Source: Branchiostoma floridae
Taxonomy: Eukaryota > Chordata > Leptocardii > Amphioxiformes > Branchiostomatidae
DNA length: 60,000 nucleotides
Direction of reading: 5' to 3'
Assembly: GCF_000003815.2 (NCBI RefSeq)
Contig: NC_049997.1
Location: 7,414,707 to 7,474,706, forward strand
Shown: positions 23,958 through 33,712 of the stretch, piece after piece
How positions within the stretch are numbered: the stretch's first letter is position 1
Layout: each line of letters opens with the position of its first letter
Notes under the pieces: generated by a model
Told to the model about the DNA's origin: nothing
Database searches by the model: none
The model's input: the letters and a program-made list of their open reading frames with translations, nothing else
Translations under genes and position numbers: made by a program

Positions 23958-24133
23958 GTAACAGTGGGGTTCTAGCGCTGCCAAACTGACCACGCCAACA
24001 GCTCTTGAGCTTTTGGTGTTGTGGTTAGCACGTTGGATTTGTGATCCGGCTGCCCGGGTTCGGCGCGGGTTCGAATCCCGGGAGTCGGGGTGTTGTTTCT
24101 TTCTGTTCTTACTCGCCCCTCGTATTTCTACAA
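23958..24133 (+). mobile_element. tRNA-derived SINE, copy 2 in tandem
   Basis: This unit is identical to copy 1 over the tRNA-like region and 3' tail, with its B box at 24068-24078. It differs by a short insertion (AGCGCTGCCAAA-type) near the 5' end. About 104 bases of unrelated spacer separate the units. Same-strand tandem placement with the same boundaries suggests a segmental duplication, not two independent insertions. Confidence 0.65.
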
Positions 24134-24164
24134 CTTTTTCCACTAACCTCTGCTTGAAGAGTAC

Positions 24165-24395
24165 CGTATACTTATCACGTGGAACATGTCATTCTATTGC
24201 TCACTGGCAACAGACATCCAGGCATAAACGTATGATAAGTCATTATGTTCTTTAGTAGTAAAGTACCAATTTGGTTTAGTGGGAGTCTAAGTACATGAAA
24301 GAAGAAACGTACCCTGCACGCACTGCGGCTTTCACCTATTCCGCCAGGGGTCGTGGAAGTTCTGCTAACTTTACTGCTCCCAACGGCATCTTCAC
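24165..24395. repeat. Diverged repeat, partner at 53528-53735
   Basis: Both copies share, in order, TATACT-ATCACG, TGCTCAC-GGCAA, CCAGGCA-AAACGT and CGCC-GGGGTCG. Similarity is moderate. Non-coding. Confidence 0.45.
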
Positions 24396-25100
24396 AGGGG
24401 CATATTACCTATTCACTATTTTATGAAAGGTTTCAGAAGACAGTATTTTAAGCAGTTCGGGTACAAAGTATCGCCTCGCAGTACTTGCAAAGGCCGTAGT
24501 TATTCTTCGGTGCACAACAGCGAGGTGGAAACTGTGGTGGATGGTAGAGGAATACATCAGTTTGGGACTGCATAAGTTTGATTATGTTGCTTCTTCGGTC
24601 GGCGTGAATTTGCACCTTGACACTGTTACCGGCACTTCCTGTGCGTCACCTGCAGTTCCACGACCTCCGCTGGGGTCAATTCAAAGTGGCTTTTAAAGAA
24701 AAACGAGCAGACAAATCTATGCTCATTTTCAGATATTTTGTAGGTTGTACCCTGCACTTTAACATATTGACTTCTTGTAAATTGTTTCTGTACCCTGATA
24801 TAATTTTTAAGGTGTCGAACCTCCTCAATTTGGGGTCCTTAACCATATGTAAATCCCCATAAGCTAAAAACTGTGTACTGAGACCTCAAATCAGTGGTTT
24901 TCCAACGGCGTTTTTGAGTTCGCAGAATTCGTTGATAGATCCATCAATTCTCCCGCTCTTACGATTTTTGACCTTTTTTTTAAGTTTATGTGCAAATACG
25001 CTTGAGATGGCACGGTCCTGCGTTGGTGGTGATGGTGGGTGTGTTAGTCGTTTTTTTTTTACTATTTGCGTTTGGACAGATGAGGACAATGTGGCACTTC
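24396..25100. other. No gene seen
   Basis: AT-rich with no recognised exons. Short open frames (for example 24617-24862) show no family features. Confidence 0.35.
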
Positions 25101-25104
25101 ACTC

Positions 25105-25345
25105 AAGTTTTGTAACTTATATTAACAGTGCCACATACACGGTACAGACAGAAGGTAAAGGCAGTGTTTACCTCCCCGACCGAAGTCAGGTACCCATTTT
25201 TACACCTGGGTGGAGTGAGGAAGGTCGTGTAAAGTGCCTCTCCCAAGGGCACAACGTCGGGGGCACGGCGGGGATCGAACTCAGGACCTCTAGATTCCGA
25301 GCCGAACGCTCTACCAGTTACGCCACGTCCGACGCCACCCAGTCG
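25105..25345 (-). mobile_element. tRNA-derived SINE, minus strand
   Basis: On the minus strand an A-box-like TGGCGTAACTGGTAGAGCG is followed by a B box GAGTTCGATCC (plus-strand 25272-25282). The body contains CCTTGGGAGAGGCACTTTAC and CCACCCAGGTGTAAAAATGG. Such a tRNA head plus CTTGGG-AAGGCACTT body is a widely shared SINE layout in marine animals (recalled, not searched). The anticodon arm is degenerate. Confidence 0.7.
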
Positions 25346-25504
25346 GTTTTCAGATTGCCATAAACATCCTGCCACCGTGTGTACAGACTTTCAACTTGTA
25401 GTGTTTGCAATCAATCAAAGCCATACAGCCAAGGTGTGTAACACGACCTGTCACCAGTTGTGAATATTTAGGGCCCAAATTCCAATATCACCATGATAAC
25501 AGCG

Positions 25505-25690
25505 TCAACAGAAAGGCGGGGGCAAAGTCAATATTTGCTTCGTTGTTCTTTGAAGGACAGGAAAAAAAAAGACAATTCGGGTATCAAATAAGTTACTCCG
25601 ACTTTTGTTTGCCCCAGGAAGCCCACTCCCTAGCTTTAAATGGTCGGTCAACTTTTGAAGTTTTATCACACTGTAATCTGAGGGCATTCA
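25505..25690. repeat. Diverged duplicate, partners at 34170-34310 and 35580-35700
   Basis: Shared blocks include TCAATATTTGCTTC, TTCTTTGAAGG, TTCGGGTATCAA and GACTTTTGTTTGCC, followed by TTGGTCGGTCAA-like sequence. Confidence 0.65.
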
Positions 25691-25806
25691 TCGTCCAAAA
25701 AAATCACAACAGAGCGAATGGTTGTGTCAGTGTCGGTTGATTAGGTAGTTCTGTCCACCCAGTCGGGAATAAAATAATTGTAGAGTTGTAGGTTCCTCTA
25801 TAGATC

Positions 25807-25931
25807 TAATCTCTAAGCAGATGTCGTGGTGGCACAAGTGTCCACGGTGGAATAAAACTCCTCTGCCGGCTAAACTCCTTCCCCAGCTTATGTTAGTGTC
25901 TTAAACCACTGCAAGATCTGCTTGGAGATTA
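25807..25931. mobile_element. Foldback MITE of the TAATCTCC family
   Basis: TAATCTCTAAGCAGATGTCG (25807) is matched by the complement of AAGATCTGCTTGGAGATTA (to 25931). The element is 125 bp and non-coding. Confidence 0.7.
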
Positions 25932-25997
25932 CGCATCGCCAAGCTGCAGGTCTTGGTGTAATAATGCTTGCAAAGAGTTCTGCCAATAAACTATTGA

Positions 25998-27805
25998 ACC
26001 AGTCGTTCACAATATGTCAGGCCATATTGGAACAGCGTGCAAACAAGCAACGCCCCCCTCATGTGATGGAAATGTGGGCATCAACACCGTTCTTATGATC
26101 GGCGACGTGAGTCATTTGACCTTTAAAGCATGCTTTCAGGTCGCTGGAAAGTTCTGACGTTTTCTCAAGGCCCCCTCTCACTTGACGTGCGGCACGCTTG
26201 CGGCATTGCTGCGTTCGAAAACGCAGATGTACCGCCACGGAACCTAGAGGTGCCGCAAGCAAACCTAGAGGTGCCGCAAGCAAACCTAGAAGTGCCGCAA
26301 GCAAGCGCGACGTTTTTTAAAAAGTTTAAAAATAACGCAAGTGGCAAGATGCCGCAACAGTGCCGCAACAGTGCCGCAACAGTGCCGCAACGGTGCCGCA
26401 ACAGTGCCACCACCATGCCCCAAACAGTATCAAGGATATATTTTGCCTATTTTACACCAAGAATCAAAAGTAAACATCCTTTTATCACCGAAAAACTATT
26501 TTAGATGCATTTCTAATAATTTTACAGTGGTTTTCGATCCAGTAAAAACACTGCGAATTCCACAAAACTTACCTTGTATCCGTATTCAGAGTTAACTTAA
26601 AAATACATCTTTTGATTTATTCAATTGGAAGTAGGTCAGTATTTTATACTTGAAAACAAAAAAATAAGTAACTGGTTTATCGATTAACCTACGGATGTAG
26701 AGAAAAAGATTATCGTACAACGTTCAAAAATAATTTATTTATGTTGGATGATAACGAGTTTGCGTTTGCGTTATAACGTTGCAAGCTAATCATTGCTGGT
26801 AGCCTGCCACCGATAAAATACAAAATTGCAGTCATTCAGACCCATGGGCCATATTTTTCTCACTTTTTACAAATATGATAGACTTCAATAGACATCAATA
26901 GGCTGGCAAGCCATCCGCCGACAATGAAAATACTCAGCGTCATACAAAAAAAGTATGAAATATCAAACATTTTCATTTTAGAAATTTGCAAAATTGGTGA
27001 ATAAACATATAAACATACATAATTACACATAACGTTACATGGTGCAAAACGTACACATCGAGTGAAATCTGGTATATAGTTCGTGTCCGTTCATTTGGGT
27101 CATTTCCTTTACAGTAAAAGTCTTTCAAGGTTATTTATAGCATATGTACCATATAATTCATTATCATAAGGGAAATCTTTTCATTGTAAATCTCATTTTG
27201 GGGCATTCTCATCATTTTACGGTGATTTTTCATAAATTGACAACGCTGCAATTGTCAATAACATGTTCATTTAGTCTAGAAACGCAACAGTGCCGCACGT
27301 CAGTGTGAGTGCAAGACAAAATCGGCGAAATTAACACAACAGTGCCGCAGTGAACGAACGCAGCAATGCCGCAAGCGTGCCGCACGTCAAGTGAGAGGGG
27401 GCCTTTAGGTAATCCACTGAGCTTACAAAGGTTACAAATTAAATTTTACCAAAGGGATGTCGGACGAGTTGAGAGATTATCAAATCGGACCAGTCAACTC
27501 AGGCTAACCTAGGTTTTTAACCTCCTTGCCTAGGTCAACTCGGACCAACAAACCTGGGTCAGACATAGCCAGGGTTCGTGGGTTGGACCACTACCTGAGA
27601 CAGAATTTTAGGCACAAACACACTCACAGATACACACACATACAGACACAGACACAGACACATAATTAAGACGGTTTGGTTTGTAGAAATATAATTGTCA
27701 TTTGTCATCCCTCACTTTTCTTGCGGATAAGTTGCGTTACTTCCCCCTAAAATCACAGTCACATACACCAAAGCTTTGGGTCCTAGGCATCCATAACTAA
27801 AAGAC
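25998..27805. repeat. Duplicated block A, interrupted by a MITE; partner 35738-36285
   Basis: Positions 26010-26166 match 35750-35932 and positions 27405-27800 match 35930-36285 nearly base for base. Examples are GTCAGGCCATATTGGAAC, CTTATGATCGGCGA, GGATGTCGGACGAGTTGAGA and a shared CA-rich stretch. Only this copy carries the 1.2-kb MITE at 26164-27407, so the partner preserves the empty site. Confidence 0.85.
26164..27407. mobile_element. 1.24-kb foldback MITE, TIR AGGCCCCCTCTCACTTGACG
   Basis: The TIRs exceed 45 bp: 26167 onward is the complement of sequence ending at 27404, including GTGCGGCACGCTTGCGGCA. Flanks are TCA (26164-26166) and TTA (27405-27407). The uninterrupted partner has a single TCA at 35930-35932, which confirms a 3-bp target duplication with one later change. 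Subterminal iterations are three GAGGTGCCGCAAGCAAACCT-like units and five CAGTGCCGCAA units at 26230-26410. The AT-rich interior has no ORF of its own. Confidence 0.85.
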
Positions 27806-28265
27806 TTTGTCACGTTTGCTGTATTATTGTCAGTTCACACGTCTCATGCTTGCATCATATAATGATCATGCTAACATCATCAGGGCTTCGCGTGAACCTC
27901 TCTTATTCCGTCTTCGCATGGAACTGTCAATTCTACTAGAACCACCTGTTTGTGGGATATTGTGTATCGCAAAATATACAAAGTCTATCATAAGGAGGAG
28001 TTCGATATCTACCAGCTTCAATTTCCAAAGGGTGATCGCTGATCCTAAGTTTGGTCCTTAGTTTGGTCATGGCTCGGCGATAGCACAAATTTGTTATATA
28101 CAGGTTATTTTTCTCTTTCATACAAATGCTTAAATTTTCATTAGGTTCTTAGCTTATTTCCTTGGTTTTCCTTCGTGCCAGGAGAGTTAAGATCTGAGTA
28201 GAAGTTTTGAACAAAGGAGTCTTTCAATCTTTGCTTTACTTCGGACTGAGCGAACGAAGGGATGT

Positions 28266-28409
28266 CCAATATGGCGGCGTGACGGAAAGGTGCGGAAGAA
28301 GGAGCTCGTGCTAAAACTGTCTATTTGCACGCTCTTTTCGACACTTTTTGACATGAAGATATGTGGTAACCAATTGTAGAACTTTATTTTACCTTTGGGA
28401 ACCGTAAAT
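28266..28409 (+). promoter_or_regulatory. LINE 5' UTR with YY1-type site at the first bases
   Basis: The element begins CCAATATGGCGGCGTGACGG. AATATGGCGGC at 28268-28278 matches the YY1 consensus, and TGACG just after resembles a CREB/ATF half site. Human L1 also has a YY1 site near its first bases that sets the transcription start; that is known for human L1 and inferred here. No TATA box is seen. The UTR is only 144 bp. Confidence 0.5.
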
Positions 28410-29150
28410 ATGTCTTCGTCGACGAGGAGAACGCGAGGCAGAGCAGAAACTGCGAAGAATGCTAGCGACGACAAGAGAGACACCTCGCCCCCCCTCCCAC
28501 ACGAAGGAACGCATGGCGGTGAGTTCGAATGTTTCGTGCGAGATGCTTTAAAAGACCTTCTTAAAGGCCAGCGTGACTTGAAAGAAAAAGTAGAAACGTT
28601 CGAAGCCTCTGTCAACAAATCGCTAGAGCATATCTTCGAAAGAGTGGAAAAGCTTGAATCGCAGAACGAAACGCTTGAGACAAAAACAAAACAACAAGAG
28701 AGCGTTGTCGAACAGTTGGCGGAAAAATGCAACGTGCTAGAGCGGTTTTCGCGACGCAACAATTTCAGGCTAGTGGGAGTACCCGTCAGCAGTGGTGAGA
28801 ACTGTATTAATGTCGTCTCGGAAATCCTCAAGAACGATTTTAACCTGGAGTCTGCTACTATCGAGAGAGCTCACAGAGACGGCAAAGGTTTTCGCGGTAA
28901 GCCATCCCACATTCTGACCAAAATGTTGTCGTACAGAGACAAGGTAGCTGTCATGGTAAAAGCCAAGAGTGCACTGAGTGAAAAGGATTACTATATAGTC
29001 GATGATTTAACGAAAGATGATCTGAGGGAAAAGAAAAAGTGGAAAGCTGAGGTGGCCGCAGCGTACAGCAGAGGAGAAAAATGGCGATTCTTCGCTGGAA
29101 AATGGAGAGGTGGGGACGGTGTCCCTATCAAGTTTTCAGATAAGGCCTAA
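28410..29150 (+). CDS. LINE ORF1 protein (L1 ORF1p-like, RNA-binding)
   Basis: The 246-aa protein starts at the ATG in TAAATATGTCTTC, and no better in-frame start lies upstream within the element. It has a basic, Ser/Thr-rich N-terminus (1-30), a heptad-rich coiled coil at about 40-112 (e.g. KEKVETFEASVNKSLEHIF), and an RRM-like domain at about 116-190 beginning RRNNFRLVGVPV with the ...ATIERAHRDGK strand. A basic C-terminal domain follows (...KWKAEVAAAYSRGEKWRFF). This order is that of L1 ORF1p, a trimeric nucleic-acid chaperone that coats the element RNA in the cytoplasm. There are no internal stops. ORF2 follows after a long spacer. Confidence 0.88.
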   Translation: MSSSTRRTRGRAETAKNASDDKRDTSPPLPHEGTHGGEFECFVRDALKDLLKGQRDLKEKVETFEASVNKSLEHIFERVEKLESQNETLETKTKQQESVVEQLAEKCNVLERFSRRNNFRLVGVPVSSGENCINVVSEILKNDFNLESATIERAHRDGKGFRGKPSHILTKMLSYRDKVAVMVKAKSALSEKDYYIVDDLTKDDLREKKKWKAEVAAAYSRGEKWRFFAGKWRGGDGVPIKFSDKA

Positions 29151-29650
29151 TTATCTGGACTAACGGAGTGTCGATGTATCCTTCTTTGGATTTATTCTCC
29201 ACTATGTTGACAGAGTGGCATTCTTTTATTGTACTGTTATCTTGAATTTATCAAAGTTGGTTACGAGATGTTGGAGAAGTATGACTGGAATTTCTTCAAC
29301 GTGTACGAACACGCATCTCAGTTCAGCGGACTCATTTGAATATGAATGGAATGTTCAAGGTACAAAAACTACCTCAGCGTCATAAACTGGAAGAAAACGT
29401 GCTATATTTCTGTCATCTCCTGGAAAATACGCCTTGAATTAACGATGGAAGGTAGTCAAGGAAAATCGGACATAAAATATTCGACTACTGGGCGACAAAC
29501 AAGTTTGTTATGATTCTGTTTTTCTCTTGAATAAGAGCACTTATTCCGAACAGCTGCAGATACATGTGACTAGGATTTGTTATGTAAACTGATTTATGTG
29601 AACAGCTGACTAAGGAATTTCGGAGATACAGTCGTCCGCGGAAACGGGTG

Positions 29651-29947
29651 ATGAGCGGACCTTGGCTTGCGACAACACACACTTTCAAACTTTCCCAGGA
29701 GGATTATAGTAGGCTCCTAGAACTGCATCATTATTACAAAGAAAAGAAGAACACACGCCGATACCTGGAACTTACCTTTGTTGGTTTGTTTTTCTGTTAC
29801 TTTTCTATTATCCGTCTCATAGCAGATATTGTGCTTAAAAACTGCAATTGTTATCCGGACAATAGGTCCTTTATTTTCATGTCCTGTAACTGTTCTATCT
29901 CTATGGCAAGCCCCAATATTGTTTCATTAAGATCAAGGGTTACATGA
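29651..29947 (+). CDS. Possible small third ORF in the LINE spacer
   Basis: This 98-codon ATG-started frame lies in the inter-ORF spacer. Its TGA stop (29945-29947) overlaps the ORF2 start codon as ATGA (29944-29947), the arrangement used for stop-start coupling in some non-LTR elements. The predicted peptide has a charged N-terminal third (SQEDYSRLLELHHYYKEKK), a hydrophobic stretch at about 41-62 (LTFVGLFFCYFSIIRLIADI) and a cysteine-containing tail (NCNCYP, MSCNCS). It has no family match that I know. An open frame of this length could arise by chance in about 800 bp, so coding status is unproven. Confidence 0.35.
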   Translation: MSGPWLATTHTFKLSQEDYSRLLELHHYYKEKKNTRRYLELTFVGLFFCYFSIIRLIADIVLKNCNCYPDNRSFIFMSCNCSISMASPNIVSLRSRVT

Positions 29948-32900
29948 TTAGTTCATATAAGTTAGAATGTGTCTCGATCAATGTCAGAGGCCTTAACGAT
30001 GTACTTAAAAGGAGAAACTTATTTAGATGGTTACATGAGAAAAAGTATGATGTAATCTTTCTTCAAGAAACCTTTTCGTCAGCCAAATGTGAAAAATATT
30101 GGTCACAGGAATGGGGTGGCAAGACCATTATGGCACATGGTACAGTCCATAGCAAAGGTGTTATGATTATGTTTAATCCAAGGATGTCTCTCCATACAGT
30201 TGCATGTAAAATAGACAGTGAAGGCAGGTTCATTTTTGCTAATATACAAGTACAAAATAAGAAATTTAGTTTGATAAATGTTTACGCGCCTAATAATGAA
30301 ACTCTACAGATTGCCTTCTTTCAAAATTTAAAACATAACATTACCCACTTCTGTGAAGGAGATATTTTGCTTGGAGGAGATCTAAACATAGCTCTACAGG
30401 TGTACGATAAGGAGGGAGGCAAGCCTGTAATAGAAAAAAAACATGTTATCAAAGAGATAGAGTCATTAATGGATTGCTTTTCCCTAAAGGATATATGGAG
30501 AGAACAAAACTTGAATACAAGACGATATACTTGGACTAACGCAGATTATTCCATTAAATGCAGGTTAGATTATTGGTTGATAGAGGTAAATGAAGATAAG
30601 ATTGCTAAAACCGACATAATAAATGCACCTGTTCCAGACCACAGGGCTGTATCATTAACCCTTACGTCTTCCTGTTATAAACCAAGAGGTCCTGGGTTTT
30701 GGAAGTTTAATAACTCTTTATTGTCTGATGAAACATTTACAGTCCAGTTGAAAAATAAAATTGTTGTATGTAGCCGATATTATTCATATATAAACGACCT
30801 GTCTTTAAAATGGGATATGATAAAACTGGAAATTAGAGGGTTTACTATAAAATATGCAAAACAAAAAGCCAAGGAAAATAGAGATTTGGAAAGAGAACTA
30901 GAACTCCAACTTAACGAACTACAGAAAGACTGTGACTTAAACCCGACAAAAATAGCTTTGTCAAACCTTACAAAAGTAAAACAAAAATTAAGTGAGATTC
31001 ACACTCAAAGAACAAAAGGGGCAATGATTAGAAGTAAAAGTAAATGGTGTGAAGAAGGGGAGAGGAACACAAGATATTTTCTAAATTTAGAAAGGAGAAA
31101 TTACGAACAAAAAAACATTACTGAAATTATAAAAGAAGACGACACAGTTGTTACAAACGCAAAACAAATTTTGTTATTACAAGCTGAATATTATAAAAAA
31201 ATGTACACATCATCCAACTGTGATCCAAACAAGATAGAATTTTTACCCTTCTTTCAACCAAACAACATACCAAAATTATCTGACATAGAAAAAAAAAGAT
31301 GTGAAGGGGAAATCCTTAAAAGGGAGCTTAATATTGCTTTGCAGCAACTGAATAGGAAAAAAAATAAATCCCCAGGAAGCGATGGTTTAACAACAGAATT
31401 CTACGTACATTTCTGGCAGTACTTAGAAAAAGACCTCCTTTTAGCTGCAAATTATGCCTTTAGAAAAGGTGAATTACCAGTGTCACAGAAACGAGGAGTA
31501 ATTCATTTAATACCAAAAAAGGATAGCGACTTAAGGAAACTTGGAAATTGGCGCCCTATTACACTTTTAAATGTTGATTATAAACTCATAAGTAAAACTT
31601 TAGCGAATAGACTAGAACCTCTCTTGCCAAAGTTGATACATCCAGAGCAAACAGGTTTTATAAAAGGAAGACAAATATTCACTAATGTAAGACATATTGC
31701 TGATTTCATGGAGTACACAAAAATGTATAATTTGCCTGCCCTTGCCTTATTCATCGACTTTAAAAAAGCCTTCGATACAATTGAGCGTAAAGTTATCATT
31801 AAAACATTAGAAACAATGAATCTTGGAAAAAACTTCATTGACTGGGTCAAACTACTGTACAAAAATGCCATTAGTTGTGTTATTAACAACGGTTTTTCTT
31901 CGCCGTGGTTTGATGTAAGTAGAGGGGTAAGGCAGGGTGATCCACTTTCAGCATATCTATTTAACTTAGTGATTGAAGTTGTAGCCTGTAGAATAAGGGC
32001 CGATCCTTCTGTCGAAGGTATATCGATCTATGGCTGCAAGCGAAAACTATCCATGTATGCTGATGATTTAACCGGTCTTGTCAAAGATGAAAACTCCGCT
32101 AAAAGTTTACTATACATTCTAGATCATTTTAAACTCTGTAGTGGCCTAGAGGTCAGTAAAAAAAAAACTAAAGCTATGTGGATGGGAGCAAGCAGACATA
32201 GGATCGATGAGCCTTTGGAGGTTCTGTGGCCACGTGGGCCTATATATGCACTGGGTACTTATTTCTCATACAACCAGGAAGACTGTGATAAGTTAAACTT
32301 TGATTATCACCTGAAAGCTATGGAGAAACTGTTAAATGTATGGAGGATAAGAGATCTAACTACAATTGGGAGAATTGTTCTTGTTAAAACACTTGGTATT
32401 TCTAAACTAATTTATAATTGTACGGTTCTGCCGGTTCCCGCTGGCTTTTCTGAGAAAGTAAATGGTTATATTTTCAAATTTATTTGGGATGAAAAAAAGC
32501 CAAAGGTGAAAATGAAGACAGTAATAGGGAAAAAAGACCAAGGTGGTCTAACTATGGTGGATTTTTCCATTAAATGTAAAGCCCTTAAGGCGTCATGGAT
32601 TAAGAGACTCGAGAAAAGTGAAAGTTGTTCCTATATGTTAAGTCAGTGGGGAGGGAAATTACTATTTCAATGTAACTATGATATAACATGTTTAGATCTA
32701 TCTAATTTACCATTGTTCTACTGTCAAGTACTGCAGGCTTGGCAGTCGATTGTACAATCGGTTCCGAAATCTAAAGATGACATAAGTAAACAAATTATCT
32801 GGAATAACAGATTTATATTAGTAGGCCGGAAATCTGTATTGTACAACCGGTGGTGCCAAGCTGGTATTCTGAAAATATGTGATGTTATGTCAAGCGATGG

Positions 32901-33576
32901 TAACTTCCTAACATTGGGTGAGCTGGCCCAGAAACATGAAATAGTCTTTACACCTGTTGATATGCTCAGATACTCTAGCCTGAAGTCAGCTATCCCAAAT
33001 GGTTGGAAAAATACAGTAAAAAAGGATCAGCTCGGTGATTCGGTGGAAAACACCATCGCTTCTCAGGCCTTCTCTTGTAAACAATTATATGATATATATT
33101 TAAAACAAACATTTGAACCCCCAACGGGCCAAGATGAATTGTTAAGCGTTCTAGAAAATGAAAACAACTTGGAAAAAGTGTATTTATTACCTTTCACATG
33201 TACTAAGAATGTTAAACTACAGTACTTTCAGTATAAGATCATACATAGATTTTTGCCGACAAATTGCTATTTAAAGAAAATCAAAGTTACAGACTCAGAT
33301 AAATGTCCTTTTTGTAACAACAAACAAAACCTAAACCACCTGTTTGTAGATTGTGTCTATGTTATTAGTTATTGGAACGACTTTTGCTCATGGTGGCTCA
33401 AAACCTTTTCAGAACATATTGTATTAACGAAAACTGATATTATGTATGGTAAGGTTAACAAGCAGAAAATGAATAAATACTTGAATCAATGTTTATTACA
33501 TGCAAAATATGCCATATTTAAGAATGTATCTTCGAATACTAAGCCTTATTTTTGTGACACAATCTTCTGTTATTAA
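29944..33576 (+). CDS. LINE ORF2: APE endonuclease-reverse transcriptase
   Basis: This is an uninterrupted 1210-aa protein. Residues 1-240 form an APE-type endonuclease: N13 in SINVRG, E42 in LQETF, the GGDLN motif (D146, N148) and the PDH motif (D232, H233). A linker of about 200 residues precedes the RT (about 470-760), which has NWRPITLLN, the FIDFKKAFD motif near 603-611, RGVRQGDPLSAYLFN near 660-674 and the catalytic MYADD (YADD at 705-708). The C-terminus carries CPFC...H...C (C1121, C1124, H1132, C1137), the LINE cysteine-histidine knuckle. Target-primed reverse transcription is the expected activity. All key catalytic residues are present, so the copy may be competent. The start is the ATG overlapping the TGA of the small upstream ORF. 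Confidence 0.95.
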   Translation: MISSYKLECVSINVRGLNDVLKRRNLFRWLHEKKYDVIFLQETFSSAKCEKYWSQEWGGKTIMAHGTVHSKGVMIMFNPRMSLHTVACKIDSEGRFIFANIQVQNKKFSLINVYAPNNETLQIAFFQNLKHNITHFCEGDILLGGDLNIALQVYDKEGGKPVIEKKHVIKEIESLMDCFSLKDIWREQNLNTRRYTWTNADYSIKCRLDYWLIEVNEDKIAKTDIINAPVPDHRAVSLTLTSSCYKPRGPGFWKFNNSLLSDETFTVQLKNKIVVCSRYYSYINDLSLKWDMIKLEIRGFTIKYAKQKAKENRDLERELELQLNELQKDCDLNPTKIALSNLTKVKQKLSEIHTQRTKGAMIRSKSKWCEEGERNTRYFLNLERRNYEQKNITEIIKEDDTVVTNAKQILLLQAEYYKKMYTSSNCDPNKIEFLPFFQPNNIPKLSDIEKKRCEGEILKRELNIALQQLNRKKNKSPGSDGLTTEFYVHFWQYLEKDLLLAANYAFRKGELPVSQKRGVIHLIPKKDSDLRKLGNWRPITLLNVDYKLISKTLANRLEPLLPKLIHPEQTGFIKGRQIFTNVRHIADFMEYTKMYNLPALALFIDFKKAFDTIERKVIIKTLETMNLGKNFIDWVKLLYKNAISCVINNGFSSPWFDVSRGVRQGDPLSAYLFNLVIEVVACRIRADPSVEGISIYGCKRKLSMYADDLTGLVKDENSAKSLLYILDHFKLCSGLEVSKKKTKAMWMGASRHRIDEPLEVLWPRGPIYALGTYFSYNQEDCDKLNFDYHLKAMEKLLNVWRIRDLTTIGRIVLVKTLGISKLIYNCTVLPVPAGFSEKVNGYIFKFIWDEKKPKVKMKTVIGKKDQGGLTMVDFSIKCKALKASWIKRLEKSESCSYMLSQWGGKLLFQCNYDITCLDLSNLPLFYCQVLQAWQSIVQSVPKSKDDISKQIIWNNRFILVGRKSVLYNRWCQAGILKICDVMSSDGNFLTLGELAQKHEIVFTPVDMLRYSSLKSAIPNGWKNTVKKDQLGDSVENTIASQAFSCKQLYDIYLKQTFEPPTGQDELLSVLENENNLEKVYLLPFTCTKNVKLQYFQYKIIHRFLPTNCYLKKIKVTDSDKCPFCNNKQNLNHLFVDCVYVISYWNDFCSWWLKTFSEHIVLTKTDIMYGKVNKQKMNKYLNQCLLHAKYAIFKNVSSNTKPYFCDTIFCY

Positions 33577-33683
33577 CTTTCGAGACCAACATTCTTTGTA
33601 ATAAGTTACTCCTCATTATGTATATTATGTTATATTAGGGGGCTTGCCACAGGGTTTCTTTTTTGTATTTGAAAGTTATATTG

Positions 33684-33712
33684 AATAAAAAAAAAAAAAA
33701 AAAAAAAAAAAA
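33684..33712 (+). terminator. LINE poly(A) signal and A tail
   Basis: AATAAA at 33684-33689 runs directly into an A run ending at 33712. The next base starts the downstream target duplication. Confidence 0.9.

Noticed and set aside
26130-26504. Open frames on both strands with short amino-acid repeats
   Set aside because: They are shadows of the iterated TGCCGCAA words in a MITE arm.
28187-28831. 214-codon minus-strand open frame
   Set aside because: Antisense shadow of LINE ORF1, whose coiled coil and RRM make the plus strand the coding one.
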